From Pseudorhizobium banfieldiae (GTDB lineage: Bacteria; Pseudomonadota; Alphaproteobacteria; Rhizobiales; Rhizobiaceae), in assembly GCF_000967425.1 (NCBI RefSeq), contig NZ_FO082820.1, forward strand, positions 2,914,001-2,978,000: a stretch of DNA of 64,000 nt. Reading direction: 5' to 3'. The position numbers and the translations under genes are program-made. This document shows positions 7,612 to 18,488 of this stretch, piece after piece. Numbering within the stretch: the first letter of the stretch is position 1; each line of letters opens with the position of its first letter. The notes below the pieces were generated by a model. It had not been told where the DNA came from and did not search any database. It worked only from the letters and a program-made list of their open reading frames with translations.

Positions 7612-9063
7612 TTAGATGGGATAATGGATATGCCCGTCCTGTACCGTCAGCCAGCGAAGCTCCGTGAACTCGGCAATACCGGCCTTGCCCCCAAAGCGCC
7701 CGTAGCCGGAATCCTTGACGCCGCCGAAGGGCATCTGCGCCTCGTCGTGCACCGTCGGCCCGTTGACATGGCAGATGCCGGATTCGATGCGGCGCGCCAC
7801 GCTCATGGCACGATTGACGTCGCGACCGAACACCGCCGCAGATAACCCGTATTCCGTGTCATTGGCAATCCGGACCGCCTCGTCGATCGAGCCCACTCGC
7901 ACGACCGAGGCGACGGGCCCGAAGCTCTCTTCCGAATAGATACGCATCGCCGGTGTAACCCGGTCGAGAAGCGTCGCATCCATCAGCGTCCCTTCGCAGC
8001 CACCACCGGCGGCGAGTACGGCGCCCTTGGAAACGGCATCCTTTACCAAGGCCTCGACGCGCTGTGCGGCCTTCAGATCCACCAGCGAACCGAGGGGTGA
8101 ATCGCTGCGACGCGGATCGCCTGCCTTGAGCGTGCGAACCTTGGCCGCCATGGCTTCAACGAATTCGTCAGCGATCTTCTCGTCGACGACCAGGCGCTCC
8201 GTCGACATGCAGATCTGCCCCTGGTTCATGTAAGCGCCGAACGCGGCTGCGGCGACCGCCTCTCCGACGTCTGCATCGTCCAGAACCACGAGTGGCGCCT
8301 TTCCGCCGAGCTCCAGCAGGGCTGGCTTCAGGTGCCGCGCTGCGGTTTCGGCGATGATCTTCCCGACACGCGTGGAGCCGGTGAAGTTGATCCTCCGGAC
8401 TGCCGGATGCGCAATGAGCGCCTCAACGATCTTGCCTGCATCTTCCGGTGCGTTGGAAATGGCATTGAGCACACCTTCCGGAAGCCCCGCCTCATGAAGT
8501 GCATCGACGATCAGGCGATGGGTGCGCGGGCAGATTTCGGAGGTTTTCATGACGACCGTGTTGCCGCAGGCGAGCGGCATTGCGATCGACCGTACACCGA
8601 GGATGACCGGTGCGTTCCAGGGTGCCATGGACAGGACGACGCCTGCCGGCTGCCGCACAGCCATTGCGAGGCTGCCCGGCCGGTTCGACGGGATCACCTC
8701 TCCGGCGATCTGCGTGGTCATCGACGCCGCTTCCCGCAGCATGTCGGCTGCAAGTCCGACGTTGAACATCGCCCAGCCCGCCGTGGCCCCGGTTTCTTCG
8801 GCCATTGCGGAGACGAATTCCTGCGCCTTCTCCTGCAGCCGGTCGGCGGCCGCCATGAGTAGCTTCCGGCGCTGGCCCGGGCCAGTAGCCGCCCAGGCAG
8901 GAAACGCCTTCGCCGCCGCATTGGCGGCCTGTCGAGCCTCGTCGACGGACGCTGCGGCCACCTTTGACGCCACCTCGCCTGTTATCGGGTTCATGCGCTC
9001 GAAATAGCGCCCATCGGCGGCTTCCATTTCGATGTTATCGATCTTCAGTCCCAGGATGCTCAT
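7612..9063 (-). CDS. Aldehyde dehydrogenase, salicylaldehyde/vanillin dehydrogenase-like
   Basis: This NAD(P)-dependent aldehyde dehydrogenase oxidises an aldehyde to its acid. The 483-residue product has the general base at E251 (LELGGKAP) and the nucleophile at C285 in NQGQICMSTER. That motif variant is typical of vanillin and salicylaldehyde dehydrogenases, so an aromatic aldehyde is the best guess. I chose ATG 9063, preceded by GGAG 8 bases upstream. A second start at 9102 overlaps the livF stop as ATGA and would add 13 residues. It is the last gene of the ABC transporter operon, so the transporter probably brings in the aldehyde or its precursor. Confidence 0.88.
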   Translation of the reverse strand: MSILGLKIDNIEMEAADGRYFERMNPITGEVASKVAAASVDEARQAANAAAKAFPAWAATGPGQRRKLLMAAADRLQEKAQEFVSAMAEETGATAGWAMFNVGLAADMLREAASMTTQIAGEVIPSNRPGSLAMAVRQPAGVVLSMAPWNAPVILGVRSIAMPLACGNTVVMKTSEICPRTHRLIVDALHEAGLPEGVLNAISNAPEDAGKIVEALIAHPAVRRINFTGSTRVGKIIAETAARHLKPALLELGGKAPLVVLDDADVGEAVAAAAFGAYMNQGQICMSTERLVVDEKIADEFVEAMAAKVRTLKAGDPRRSDSPLGSLVDLKAAQRVEALVKDAVSKGAVLAAGGGCEGTLMDATLLDRVTPAMRIYSEESFGPVASVVRVGSIDEAVRIANDTEYGLSAAVFGRDVNRAMSVARRIESGICHVNGPTVHDEAQMPFGGVKDSGYGRFGGKAGIAEFTELRWLTVQDGHIHYPI

Positions 9064-9098
9064 GCAGTTCTCCACTATCCTCGCATTGTTGAGGTCGA

Positions 9099-9804
<706 letters not shown>

Positions 9805-9812
<8 letters not shown>

Positions 9813-10533
9813 GATCATCTCCCAGATAGGCGCGCACGACCTCCGGATCTCGCAATACTTCGTCGGTGGGCCCGTCAGCAATCTTGCGGCCGGCATTCAT
9901 CACGACACAGCGCCCGCACAATGCCCGGATGGCATCCATGACATGTTCCACCAGCAGGATCGTCATGCCGCGCTGCTCAAGCGACTGGATCAGATCTATT
10001 CCGGTTCGCAATTCAGTCGGATTGAGGCCCGCCAACCACTCGTCGAGCAGGAGAAGATCGGGCTCGGCAGCGAGCGCCCGCGCAAGCTCCATCCGTTTCT
10101 GGTCGATATAGGTCAGGTCGCTGGCCTTCTCGCCGGCACGCTCGGCAAGCCCGACTTCCTCCAGATGGTGCAGGGCGCGCTCGCGGGCTTCCTCGCCCCA
10201 CAGCCTCTGCTTGCCGAAGGCGAGCGCGGTCTGAACGTTTTCTGAAACTGTCAACGATGGAAGGGCGCGGACCAGCTGGAACGTCCGGGCTACCCCCTTT
10301 GGCGCAATCCGATGGGGTGCAAGTCCCTGGATCGGCTCGCCCTTCAACGCGATCACTCCTTGCGTCGGGGCAAAGAAGCCGGAAATCATGTTCATCACGG
10401 TTGTCTTGCCCGAGCCATTTGGTCCGAGCAGACCGACCACTTCGCCTGCCGCCAGCGAAAAGCTCAGCTCGTTGACGGCGGTCAGTCCGCCGAAGCGCTT
10501 GGTTATGCCGGACAGGGCCAGGATCTCGGTCAT
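9805..10533 (-). CDS. ABC transporter ATP-binding protein, LivG type
   Basis: This is the second ATPase of the HAAT importer. The 242-residue product has Walker A GPNGSGKTT, the LivG-type insertion after the Q-loop, LTYIDQKRMELARAL in the signature region, and Walker B LLLLDEWLAGL. It carries Trp in place of the usual Pro after the catalytic Glu (DEWLAG), and the canonical LSGG signature is altered to LTYIDQKR. Both changes occur in LivG proteins of aromatic-type HAAT systems. The start at 10533 overlaps the livM stop as ATGA. Confidence 0.9.
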
Positions 10534-11486
10534 TGTACGGCCTCCACTCCAGCGGCGGGTCGCTTGGCGGACGTCCGACGGGAAGTCAGGTTCTCGACTG
10601 CCGCCAGCACACCCTTCGGCAGCACAAATACGATGGCGATGAAGATCAGGCCGAGGATGATGGGATAATGGTTCGGAAAATTGGCCGAGAGCCATTCGAA
10701 CAGCAGGAAGAGCGGGATAGCACCCAGCAACGGGCCCCAGAGCCGGTCCGCACCACCGAGCAGGGCCATGATCAGCGTCAGGAACGACGTGGTCGGATTG
10801 AAGACGATGCTGGGCTCGATATAGGTCCAGCGCGGCGCCTGGATTGCACCGACAAGGGTGATGATGATGGCGCTGATGGAGAACAGCGCGAGCTTCACGC
10901 CGGCGATGTTGATGCCGCAATGGCTTGCCACCACCTCATCGTCGCCGATCACCTTGAGAGCCAACCCCAGCCGGCTGCGGCCGATCGCCCAGGAGAACAG
11001 GAGCGTTGCAGCCGCAAGCGCCAGCAATTGCCAATAGATGCCTTCGGGCGTGACCGGCAGGAAGATATAGCGGCCTAGCGTGCCGGTGATGTTGACCTCG
11101 TACCAGGTGACGAGCTGCCGAACGAGTTCTGCCAGGCCAAAGCTGAAGATGACGAAGTAGACGCCGGCGAGCCGGAGCGTCGCAAGCCCCACGACAAGCG
11201 CAACGGCCAGGCCCACAAGGCCGGCGGCCACGAGGACGAGGATATAGGGCAGCACTTCACTGAGCACGCTGACGGTATAGGCACCGATCCCGAAGAAGGC
11301 GACGGTGGCGAGCGACACGTAGCGCGTCGGACCCGAGAACAGGCCCCAGGCGGTGGCGAGCACCACGTAGCCAGTCATGCCAATCATCAGCGTGACGGCG
11401 TACTCGCCGGCAAAGAAAGGCACACTGGCAAGCGCGGCGAGCAGCGCCAGGAAGAAGACGGCGGAGGCGAGGGTCTTCAGGGTCAT
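10530..11486 (-). CDS. ABC transporter permease, LivM type
   Basis: This inner-membrane permease of the HAAT importer has 318 residues and about nine hydrophobic segments. The family motif region GDDEVVASHCGINIAGVKL sits before the last transmembrane helices. It overlaps livH by 4 bases upstream and livG by 4 bases downstream, so the operon is tightly coupled. Confidence 0.92.
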   Translation of the reverse strand: MTLKTLASAVFFLALLAALASVPFFAGEYAVTLMIGMTGYVVLATAWGLFSGPTRYVSLATVAFFGIGAYTVSVLSEVLPYILVLVAAGLVGLAVALVVGLATLRLAGVYFVIFSFGLAELVRQLVTWYEVNITGTLGRYIFLPVTPEGIYWQLLALAAATLLFSWAIGRSRLGLALKVIGDDEVVASHCGINIAGVKLALFSISAIIITLVGAIQAPRWTYIEPSIVFNPTTSFLTLIMALLGGADRLWGPLLGAIPLFLLFEWLSANFPNHYPIILGLIFIAIVFVLPKGVLAAVENLTSRRTSAKRPAAGVEAVQ

Positions 11487-12355
11487 CGCGAGGATCTCCC
11501 GAACAGGCCGGCCGGACGCCAGAGCAGCACGGCCAGGAAGATGAGGTATGTGGCGGCAAGCGTAAGGCCGGGATCGAGGTAGGAGGCGACAAAGGTCTCG
11601 ACCAGTCCGAGGATCAGCCCTGCAGAGAGCGCTCCGAGGATGTTGCCGACGCCCCCCATGATCACCACCACCAGTGCCTTCATGGTGAAGACAACGCCGG
11701 CGGTGGCCGTGAAGGTCTGATAGGTGGAGACGACGACGCCACCTGCCGCCGCCAGGCTGCAGCCAATTGCAAAGGCGAAGCGCGCGGCTCGATTGACGTC
11801 TATGCCGACGAGCGGAGCCGATTTCGGCGCCACCGCGACAGCCCGCAACGCCGTGCCCCAGAGGGTGCGCGTGAGAAGGAGGTACAGCCCGCCGCCGATG
11901 ACAATTGCAAGGGCAAGCGCAAGCAGCCGGTTGGCGGCAACCACGGCACCAAACACGTCGACACCGACATTCAGATAATTGTAGCTGGTATAGTTGGAAC
12001 CGAAGACGACCAGCATCACCCCCTGGATCACGAACAGCAGCCCAAAGGTGGCCAGGATGGAATCGATTTCGAGGCTCTCCCGACTAGCGGAGCGCAAGAC
12101 GAGCGGCCTCAGCATCAGGCCGTAGATCACGTGGCCGAAGGCGAACCCGATCGGCACCGCAATCAGCAAGCCGAGTACGGGGTCGATCCCCCACTGTCCG
12201 TAAAGAACATAGGCCAGGAACGCGGCAGCGATGATCGTCTCGCCATAGGCAAGGTTCATGATCCTCGCGATGCCGTACTGGATCGTCAGTCCCATCGCGA
12301 TCAGCGCGTAGGTCCCTCCAAGCACCAGTCCGGAGATAAGGGTCGTGGTGAGCAC
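11483..12355 (-). CDS. ABC transporter permease, LivH type
   Basis: This is the partner permease to LivM, 290 residues, with about eight hydrophobic segments. The N-terminal GLVLGGTYALIAMGLTIQYG and the central loop YRTL-like region (AVAVAPKSAPLVGIDVNRA) are family hallmarks. It follows the substrate-binding protein gene after a 144-base gap that holds a strong hairpin. Confidence 0.92.
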   Translation of the reverse strand: MLTTTLISGLVLGGTYALIAMGLTIQYGIARIMNLAYGETIIAAAFLAYVLYGQWGIDPVLGLLIAVPIGFAFGHVIYGLMLRPLVLRSASRESLEIDSILATFGLLFVIQGVMLVVFGSNYTSYNYLNVGVDVFGAVVAANRLLALALAIVIGGGLYLLLTRTLWGTALRAVAVAPKSAPLVGIDVNRAARFAFAIGCSLAAAGGVVVSTYQTFTATAGVVFTMKALVVVIMGGVGNILGALSAGLILGLVETFVASYLDPGLTLAATYLIFLAVLLWRPAGLFGRSSR

Positions 12356-12445
12356 TGCCTGCTCCTTCTTATGGGCCAGATCCCGGCAAGTATGTGCCGT
12401 GGGATATCATCCCGGATGTCAGCAAAAGCGGGTGTCGAAATCTGT

Positions 12446-12466
12446 CCTCTCCCCAGAGGGGAGAGG
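12446..12466 (-). repeat. Hairpin downstream of the binding-protein gene
   Basis: A perfect 9-bp stem, CCTCTCCCC/GGGGAGAGG with loop AGA, lies between the binding-protein gene and livH. No T-run follows on the minus strand. It is more likely an mRNA stabiliser or partial attenuator, giving more binding protein than permease, than a full terminator. Confidence 0.6.
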
Positions 12467-12499
12467 TCTTTCTGTAGACAGGCTTTGCGCCGTAGCGGC

Positions 12500-13726
12500 C
12501 TACTTCTTCCAGGCGGGCCGCGGGATCATCGGCTCTGCAGCACCCGGACGATCGGATGGCGCGATGGCGACGAACTGTCCGTCTTGCCACTGGCCGGCCC
12601 ACCAAAGGTCACGAAGCTGGTTGTCTTCGAGCTTGGTCTCGCCGAGTACCGTCTCGAAGGTGCCGGAAGCGATTTCTTCAGCGACTGCCTCGCGATCGAG
12701 GCCCTTGCGCTTGATGGCTTCCTGCAGGATTTCCAGCGAGGCATAGGTGATCACGCTGGCCCAGTAGTCCGGAGCCTTGCCTGTCGCGGCCTCATGGCGC
12801 TTGCGGTAGTCCGCGATCTTCTCGCTGGTGCCGTCAATGCCACCGATCCCCATGATGCCGTTGATGGCGTCGCCATTGTTCTTGGCATAGATCGGAAACG
12901 CCGTGCCAACACCGAAATAGAGGACCTTCGGGTTGAAGTCGGCCACCTGCGCCTGCTGCGTCAGGGCGAAGGTTTCGGGCGGATAGGAGAAGGCCACGAA
13001 AGTATCCGCTCCGCTCGCCTTTGCTTCGTTGATCATTGGCGTGAAGTCGGTCGTGCCCACCGGGTAGGTCTTGTCGTAGACGACTTCGAGACCGGCCTCC
13101 TGGAACGACGGACGAGCAGCGTTGACCAGATCGATACCGAAGCCGTCGGCGATCGAGATCATCGCGACCTTCTTGTTGATCGTGCCCTTGTCCGCCGAGT
13201 CGGTCAGGACCTTCGCCAGCGCGTTGGTGTAATCGTGGCCGCCGCCGAGCATCCAGAAGCTCTTCTTCCAGCGTTCGGCGAACTCGGGCGCCTTGTCCGT
13301 CACCGAAGTGGCGGCCAGATGCGGATAGCCGTAGCGGTCGAGCAACGGTGCTGCCGCCAGATTGTAGCCGGTGCTCCACGGCGGCAGGATGAAGTCGACC
13401 TCGTCCTGGGTCGCAAGGCGCTGGAGCGCCCGCACGAGTTCCTCTGCAGAGGAACGATCGTCGTACTCGACGACTTCGATCGGCAGCCGCTTGCCATCCG
13501 GCATTTCCAGCCCACCTGCGTCGTTCACTTCCTTGACCCAGAGCTGGTAGTTGGGCAGCGTCGTGATGCCGGTACCGCCGGCGTTCGGCCCGGTAAGCGA
13601 GAGCGCGTAGCCAATCTTGACCGACGCGGGCTCCTGCGCAGTGGCGACCGCGCCCATACCAAATGCCAGCGTCGAGACGGCCAAAGCCGTCGTGCGCAGG
13701 ATCTGCCTGCGTAGCAAATTCTTCAT
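12500..13726 (-). CDS. ABC transporter substrate-binding protein, HAAT (LivJ-like) family
   Basis: This periplasmic receptor of the importer has 408 residues. It begins with an export signal (MKNLLRRQILRTTALAVSTL) and a likely cleavage after VATAQ. The mature part is a type-I periplasmic binding fold (PASVKIGYALSLTGPNAGG, with DDRSSAEELVRALQRL). ATG 13726 has GGGAGG 6-7 bases upstream. It heads the operon and is divergent from an AraC regulator. The ligand is unknown; the terminal aldehyde dehydrogenase suggests an aromatic compound. Confidence 0.9.
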   Translation of the reverse strand: MKNLLRRQILRTTALAVSTLAFGMGAVATAQEPASVKIGYALSLTGPNAGGTGITTLPNYQLWVKEVNDAGGLEMPDGKRLPIEVVEYDDRSSAEELVRALQRLATQDEVDFILPPWSTGYNLAAAPLLDRYGYPHLAATSVTDKAPEFAERWKKSFWMLGGGHDYTNALAKVLTDSADKGTINKKVAMISIADGFGIDLVNAARPSFQEAGLEVVYDKTYPVGTTDFTPMINEAKASGADTFVAFSYPPETFALTQQAQVADFNPKVLYFGVGTAFPIYAKNNGDAINGIMGIGGIDGTSEKIADYRKRHEAATGKAPDYWASVITYASLEILQEAIKRKGLDREAVAEEIASGTFETVLGETKLEDNQLRDLWWAGQWQDGQFVAIAPSDRPGAAEPMIPRPAWKK

Positions 13727-13813
13727 GGATTCCTCCCTTGGACCCGCTCCACCGGGCCGTCATGATCAACCCGACCGCGGTTCTCCGCGGGTCGGCTCGA
13801 CCTCATAAAGGTA

Positions 13814-13857
13814 ACAGGTCCTGCAGAAGGCAGAATAGACTTTTACAGGACATACTG
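13814..13857. promoter_or_regulatory. Candidate AraC operator: direct repeats 31 bp apart
   Basis: ACAGGTCCTGCAG (13814-13826) and ACAGGACATACTG (13845-13857) match at 9 of 13 positions and are 31 bp apart, about three helical turns. They lie in the divergent gap between the transporter operon and the araC-family gene. This layout suits an AraC-type dimer, but the repeats are short and unproven. Confidence 0.35.
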
Positions 13858-13885
13858 GTACTTTTCACGGAAACGGGACTACAAC

Positions 13886-14779
13886 GTGAGAGCTACTCTT
13901 AGAGGATCGGCCGCGGCGAGACCGGCGGCACCTTCCGATCCCATCGAAGCCCGCCTCTTCCAGGGTGGCCTTGCCGGTATGGAATGGACCTTCCGCGGCC
14001 GGCGGAGCCGCATCTTCGTTCTTCAAGCCGGCAGCGGTTCGCTCACATTTGCAGAGCAGGACGTGGCCGTCGCCGGACCCGCCATCGTCTGGATACCTGC
14101 CGACGCAAATGGATCGATCTTGTTCGAGGCCGGCGCTGAGGGTGGAACACTTGCCATTCCCGACGTCCTTCTCGGGTCGGCCATGCCCGTGGGAGCAATT
14201 TTCTCGCAGGTCCGCGATGCAATCACCCGCCCGATCCTCGGCGCGCGGTTGGCGACCGTGGACGCCAGGCAGCTGCTCTCCACGATCGCTGCCATCGATC
14301 AGGAACTGCGTCTGGATGTGCCGGGCGCGCAGGAAGCTGTTCGCCACCATCTTGCCCTTCTGCTCCTGCAGGTCTGGCGCCTCTCGAAGCCATCCGCCGA
14401 GCAGGCGCAGCCCTCGCCGCGCATGATCCTTCGCGGCTTCGTTCATCTTGTCGAACTTCACGCGCGTGAACACTGGTCGCTTGCTGAATATGCGAACACG
14501 TTGGGTGTCACGGCGGACCGTCTCAACACGGCCGTCCGTCGGGCAACCGGGCGGACGCCCATGGAGCTGATTCACAGCAGACTTGTAGCGGAGGCGGCGA
14601 TGCTTCTGGACGGAAGCGCCATGCAGATCGCCGAAATCGCCAATGTGCTCGGCTTCAAGGACCCTGCCTATTTCAGTCGTTTCTTCAAGCGAGTGGCTGG
14701 ACATTCTCCGAAAGCACACCGTCAGGATGCTGCCATGAAGCGAACGGCGCAGGAGATCAATTTCGCCGCCTGGCCTTGA
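13886..14779 (+). CDS. AraC-family transcriptional regulator with cupin sensor domain
   Basis: The 297-residue product has a cupin-like N-terminal half (RIFVLQAGSGSLTFAEQDV) and a C-terminal double helix-turn-helix from about residue 190. In that domain, LAEYANTLGVTADRLNTAVR and IAEIANVLGFKDPAYFSRFF followed by GHSPKAHR are classic AraC signatures. The start is GTG 13886. Divergent from the ABC transporter/aldehyde dehydrogenase operon, it most likely controls that operon in response to the transported compound. Confidence 0.9.
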   Translation: MRATLRGSAAARPAAPSDPIEARLFQGGLAGMEWTFRGRRSRIFVLQAGSGSLTFAEQDVAVAGPAIVWIPADANGSILFEAGAEGGTLAIPDVLLGSAMPVGAIFSQVRDAITRPILGARLATVDARQLLSTIAAIDQELRLDVPGAQEAVRHHLALLLLQVWRLSKPSAEQAQPSPRMILRGFVHLVELHAREHWSLAEYANTLGVTADRLNTAVRRATGRTPMELIHSRLVAEAAMLLDGSAMQIAEIANVLGFKDPAYFSRFFKRVAGHSPKAHRQDAAMKRTAQEINFAAWP

Positions 14780-14896
14780 TAGGAAGGATGATCCGATCTT
14801 GACACGGATCAAGGTTGAGCGGCTGCCCTCAGACTACCGTCTCCCTCATTGAAGGTGGCCGCACGCGGCCCGCACCGTAATTCCTGGAGGTCAGCA

Positions 14897-17293
14897 ATGA
14901 GCGTTACCGAAGCTCCCGTGGTGTGGTTCGAGGAACTCAGGAGGATCGACGTCGCCAAGGTTGGGGGCAAGAACTCGTCCCTTGGGGAGATGATCCAGAC
15001 GCTCGGGCAGAGGGGCGTGGATGTTCCGCCCGGCTTCGCCACCACCGCCGACGCCTACTGGAATTACGTCGACGAGAATGGCATCCGCGACGCAATGGCC
15101 GCGCTGATTGCGGATTGGACGACAGGCAAAGCCAGCCTTGCGGAAACAGGAGCGGCAGTCCGCAAGCTCTTCCTGCGCGGCGACTGGCCGAAGGAGACTG
15201 CGGACGCAATCATCGCCGCCTATCGCGAATTGTCGGAACGGGCAGGTCGTACCGATGCCAGTGTTGCCGTCCGATCGAGCGCGACAGCCGAGGACCTGCC
15301 CGACGCAAGCTTTGCCGGACAGCAGGAAACCTTTCTCAATGTCGCGGGCGAAAAGGCGCTGCTCGACGCGTGCCGACGCTGCTTCGCCTCGTTGTTTACC
15401 GACCGCGCCATCTCCTATCGCCAGGCCAAGGGCTTCGACCACATGAAGGTTGCTCTGTCGATCGGCGTGCAGCAGATGGTCCGCTCCGACATCGGTGGAT
15501 CCGGCGTCATGTTCTCGATCGACACCGAAACCGGGTTCGACAAGGTGGTCCTCATCAACGCGGCCTGGGGTCTCGGCGAAAACGTCGTGCAGGGCGCGGT
15601 CGATCCGGATGAATACCAGGTCTTCAAGCCGCTCCTCGACCAGCCGTCGCTAACGCCGATCATCGCGAAGAAGAAGGGCGCAAAGGCCATCAAGATGATT
15701 TACGGCAACGCCGATCAGCCGACGCGCAACGTGCCGACGTCCAGGGCAGAGCGGGAGGCCTTCGTGCTCGCCGATGAGGAAATCCTGACGCTTGCCCGTT
15801 GGGCCGCCACCATCGAGCAGCACTATGGTTGCGCGATGGACATGGAATGGGCGCGCGACGGGGAGACTGGGCGCCTCTACATCGTCCAGGCCCGCCCAGA
15901 AACCGTACAGTCCAACCGCGAAGCTGCGGTCTTCAAGGCCTACCACATCAAGAGCAAGGGAAAGCAGCTTGTCAGCGGCCTCTCCATCGGCGATGCCATC
16001 GTCTCTGGTCAGGTCTGCCTGATCGAGACCGCCAAGGACATCGACCAGTTTGTCGACGGATCGATCCTCGTCACCTCCACGACGGACCCCGACTGGGTGC
16101 CCATCATGAAGCGTGCGGCAGCCATTGTCACAGACCACGGCGGACGCACCTCCCACGCCGCCATCGTGAGCCGCGAACTTGGACTTCCAGCTGTTGTGGG
16201 AACCGGAGACGCGACGCGCCTCCTGCACACCGGCCAGCAGATTACCGTCTCCTGCGCCGAGGGCGACGAAGGCATGATCTACGAGGGCGTCGCCGAATAC
16301 GACATCGAAACGCTCAACATGGACGACGTTCCGGCGACAGAGACAAAGGTCATGCTGAACCTCGCCAATCCCGGGGCGGCCTTCCGCTGGTGGAAGCTAC
16401 CGGCGGACGGAGTTGGCCTTGCGCGCATGGAGTTCGTCATCAGCAACGCCATCCGCATCCATCCCATGGCGCTTGTCCACTTCGATCGCCTCAGGGATGA
16501 GGCCGCCAAAGAGGAAATCGCCGCGCTGACCGCCGCCTACGACGACAAGTCGGAGTATTTCGTCGACCAGTTGTCCGAGGGTCTGGCTCGAATTGCAGCG
16601 GCGCTCTACCCGAAGCCGGTAATCGTCAGGATGAGCGACTTCAAGACCAACGAATATGCAGGCCTTGTCGGTGGCGCGGAATTCGAGCCGAAGGAGGAAA
16701 ATCCGATGATCGGCTTCCGTGGTGCATCCCGCTACTACTCGCCCCGCTATCGCGAGGGCTTCGCGCTGGAGTGCCGGGCAATCCGGAAGCTCCGCAGCGA
16801 ACTCGGCTTCAAGAATGTCGTCGTCATGATCCCCTTCTGCCGTTCCGTCTCGGAGGCGGAGAAAGTACTGGAGGTGATGGCAGAAAACGGATTGAAGCGG
16901 GGTGAGAACGGGCTGCAGGTCTACGTGATGTGCGAAATCCCCTCCAACGTCATCCTCGCAAAGCAGTTCGCGCAGCATTTCGACGGCTTCTCGATCGGTT
17001 CGAACGACCTCACCCAGCTCACCCTGGGGGTGGACAGGGACTCCGGCGAGCTTGCGGACCTGTTCGACGAACAGGACGAGGCGGTGAAGTGGATGATCCG
17101 CAGCGTCATCACCGAGGCCGGAAAGGCTGGCGCTAAGATCGGCATCTGCGGCCAGGCACCGAGCGACCATCCGGAGTTCGCGAAGTTCCTCGTGGACTGC
17201 GGCATCGACAGCATCTCCGTCAGCCCGGACAGCTTCGTCGCTGTGAAGAAGAAGGTCGCAGAGGCGGAAGGACGCCGCTCAGCAGCCGCCTGA
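14897..17293 (+). CDS. ppsA: Phosphoenolpyruvate synthase
   Basis: PpsA converts pyruvate and ATP to phosphoenolpyruvate, AMP and phosphate, and opens gluconeogenesis from three-carbon acids. The 798-residue product matches family length. Domains in order are: an ATP-binding domain (KVGGKNSSLGEMI, SVAVRSSATAEDLPDASFAGQ), a swivelling domain with the phospho-histidine H420 in GGRTSHAAIVSRELG, and a PEP-binding TIM barrel ending IGSNDLTQLTLGVDRD and ICGQAPSD. ATG 14897 has CTGGAGG upstream. It is a single-gene unit, convergent with the alcohol dehydrogenase downstream. Confidence 0.95.
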   Translation: MSVTEAPVVWFEELRRIDVAKVGGKNSSLGEMIQTLGQRGVDVPPGFATTADAYWNYVDENGIRDAMAALIADWTTGKASLAETGAAVRKLFLRGDWPKETADAIIAAYRELSERAGRTDASVAVRSSATAEDLPDASFAGQQETFLNVAGEKALLDACRRCFASLFTDRAISYRQAKGFDHMKVALSIGVQQMVRSDIGGSGVMFSIDTETGFDKVVLINAAWGLGENVVQGAVDPDEYQVFKPLLDQPSLTPIIAKKKGAKAIKMIYGNADQPTRNVPTSRAEREAFVLADEEILTLARWAATIEQHYGCAMDMEWARDGETGRLYIVQARPETVQSNREAAVFKAYHIKSKGKQLVSGLSIGDAIVSGQVCLIETAKDIDQFVDGSILVTSTTDPDWVPIMKRAAAIVTDHGGRTSHAAIVSRELGLPAVVGTGDATRLLHTGQQITVSCAEGDEGMIYEGVAEYDIETLNMDDVPATETKVMLNLANPGAAFRWWKLPADGVGLARMEFVISNAIRIHPMALVHFDRLRDEAAKEEIAALTAAYDDKSEYFVDQLSEGLARIAAALYPKPVIVRMSDFKTNEYAGLVGGAEFEPKEENPMIGFRGASRYYSPRYREGFALECRAIRKLRSELGFKNVVVMIPFCRSVSEAEKVLEVMAENGLKRGENGLQVYVMCEIPSNVILAKQFAQHFDGFSIGSNDLTQLTLGVDRDSGELADLFDEQDEAVKWMIRSVITEAGKAGAKIGICGQAPSDHPEFAKFLVDCGIDSISVSPDSFVAVKKKVAEAEGRRSAAA

Positions 17294-17355
17294 GGCAGGT
17301 CGGTTCCGAGGGGCGCACTGGCGTGCGCACCTCACGATGAGGGCGCGGCTTCTGC

Positions 17356-18339
17356 TCAGGGCACCAGCACCGCCGCACCGGACAGCCGGCCCGAGCGCAG
17401 GTCATCCAGCGCGGCGTTCGCCTCGGCCAGAGGGTAACGCACAGTGTGGGCTCTCACCCCTGCCGCCAGGGCAATCGGGAAGAATTCCTCCGCATCCTTT
17501 CGGGTAAGGTTCGCGACCGAGCAGATGCTTCGCTCCCCCCAAAGAAACGAATAGGGCATGCTTGGAATGTCGCTCATGTGGATCCCCCCACAAACGACAC
17601 GGCCGCCCTTCCTCACCACCTTCAGGGCCTCGGGCACCAGGTCCCCAACGGGCGCGAACAGGATTGCCGCATCAAGAAGCTCTGGTGGCTTGTCGCCGGA
17701 AGCACCGGCCCAGCGGACGCCGAGGCTTCTGGCGAAATCCTGCGCCTGCACGTCGCCTAGCTTGCTGAAGGCGAAGACTTCGCGTCCCCGCCAACGGCAG
17801 ATCTGGGCGATGATATGCGCAGCTGCTCCGAACCCGTAGAGGCCGATCCGCCTCCCTTCACCGGCCTTCTTTAGCGATCGCCAGCCGATGAGGCCCGCAC
17901 AGAGAAGCGGCGCGAGGGACACCGGATCCCCATCCTCGGCAAGTTCGAATGCATAATCCTGATCCGCGACCACATGGGTAGCGAAGCCTCCGTCGCGGGT
18001 ATAGCCGGTGAACAGCGGCTCGTCGCAGAGGTTTTCCTGCCCGTTCGTGCAATAACTGCAGTGTCCGCAGGTGTGGCCAAGCCAGGGTACCCCGACACGA
18101 CGGCCGATCCTTTCTTGGGAAACACCCTCACCGACCGCCTCGACGCGACCCACGATTTCATGTCCCGGAACGAGCGGCAACTTCGGACTGGACAAGTCGC
18201 CGTCCACGACATGGAGATCAGTGCGACAGACGGCACAGGCCTCGACCCGGACGAGAATCTCGCCTGCTCCCGGCAGCGGGTCTTGCCGTTCCAGAAGCAC
18301 CAGCGGCTGCCCAATTTCGTGCAATACCATCGCGCGCAT
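17356..18339 (-). CDS. Zinc-dependent alcohol dehydrogenase family protein (AdhP-like)
   Basis: This medium-chain NAD(P)-dependent dehydrogenase has 327 residues. C38 (ACAVCRTDLH) and the H60-E61 pair are the catalytic zinc ligands, and C91, C94, C97 and C105 (HTCGHCSYCTNGQENLC) hold the structural zinc. A nucleotide-binding GLYGFGAAAH follows. Overall layout is like AdhP/AdhA ethanol dehydrogenases of Proteobacteria. It stands alone between ppsA and the polyamine-type operon; the physiological alcohol is not evident. Confidence 0.92.
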   Translation of the reverse strand: MRAMVLHEIGQPLVLLERQDPLPGAGEILVRVEACAVCRTDLHVVDGDLSSPKLPLVPGHEIVGRVEAVGEGVSQERIGRRVGVPWLGHTCGHCSYCTNGQENLCDEPLFTGYTRDGGFATHVVADQDYAFELAEDGDPVSLAPLLCAGLIGWRSLKKAGEGRRIGLYGFGAAAHIIAQICRWRGREVFAFSKLGDVQAQDFARSLGVRWAGASGDKPPELLDAAILFAPVGDLVPEALKVVRKGGRVVCGGIHMSDIPSMPYSFLWGERSICSVANLTRKDAEEFFPIALAAGVRAHTVRYPLAEANAALDDLRSGRLSGAAVLVP

Positions 18340-18488
18340 GATGCGATCCTCCCTACTAGGTCGGAGTATAGCACCATGAAGAACGACAACGTCGACATGG
18401 CACGAGGCCGCTGAAGCGATCAGCGCCGATCGCGAACGATCCAGCGGCGCGTCACGAGGCGGACGACCGCAGATCCCACCGACAGCAA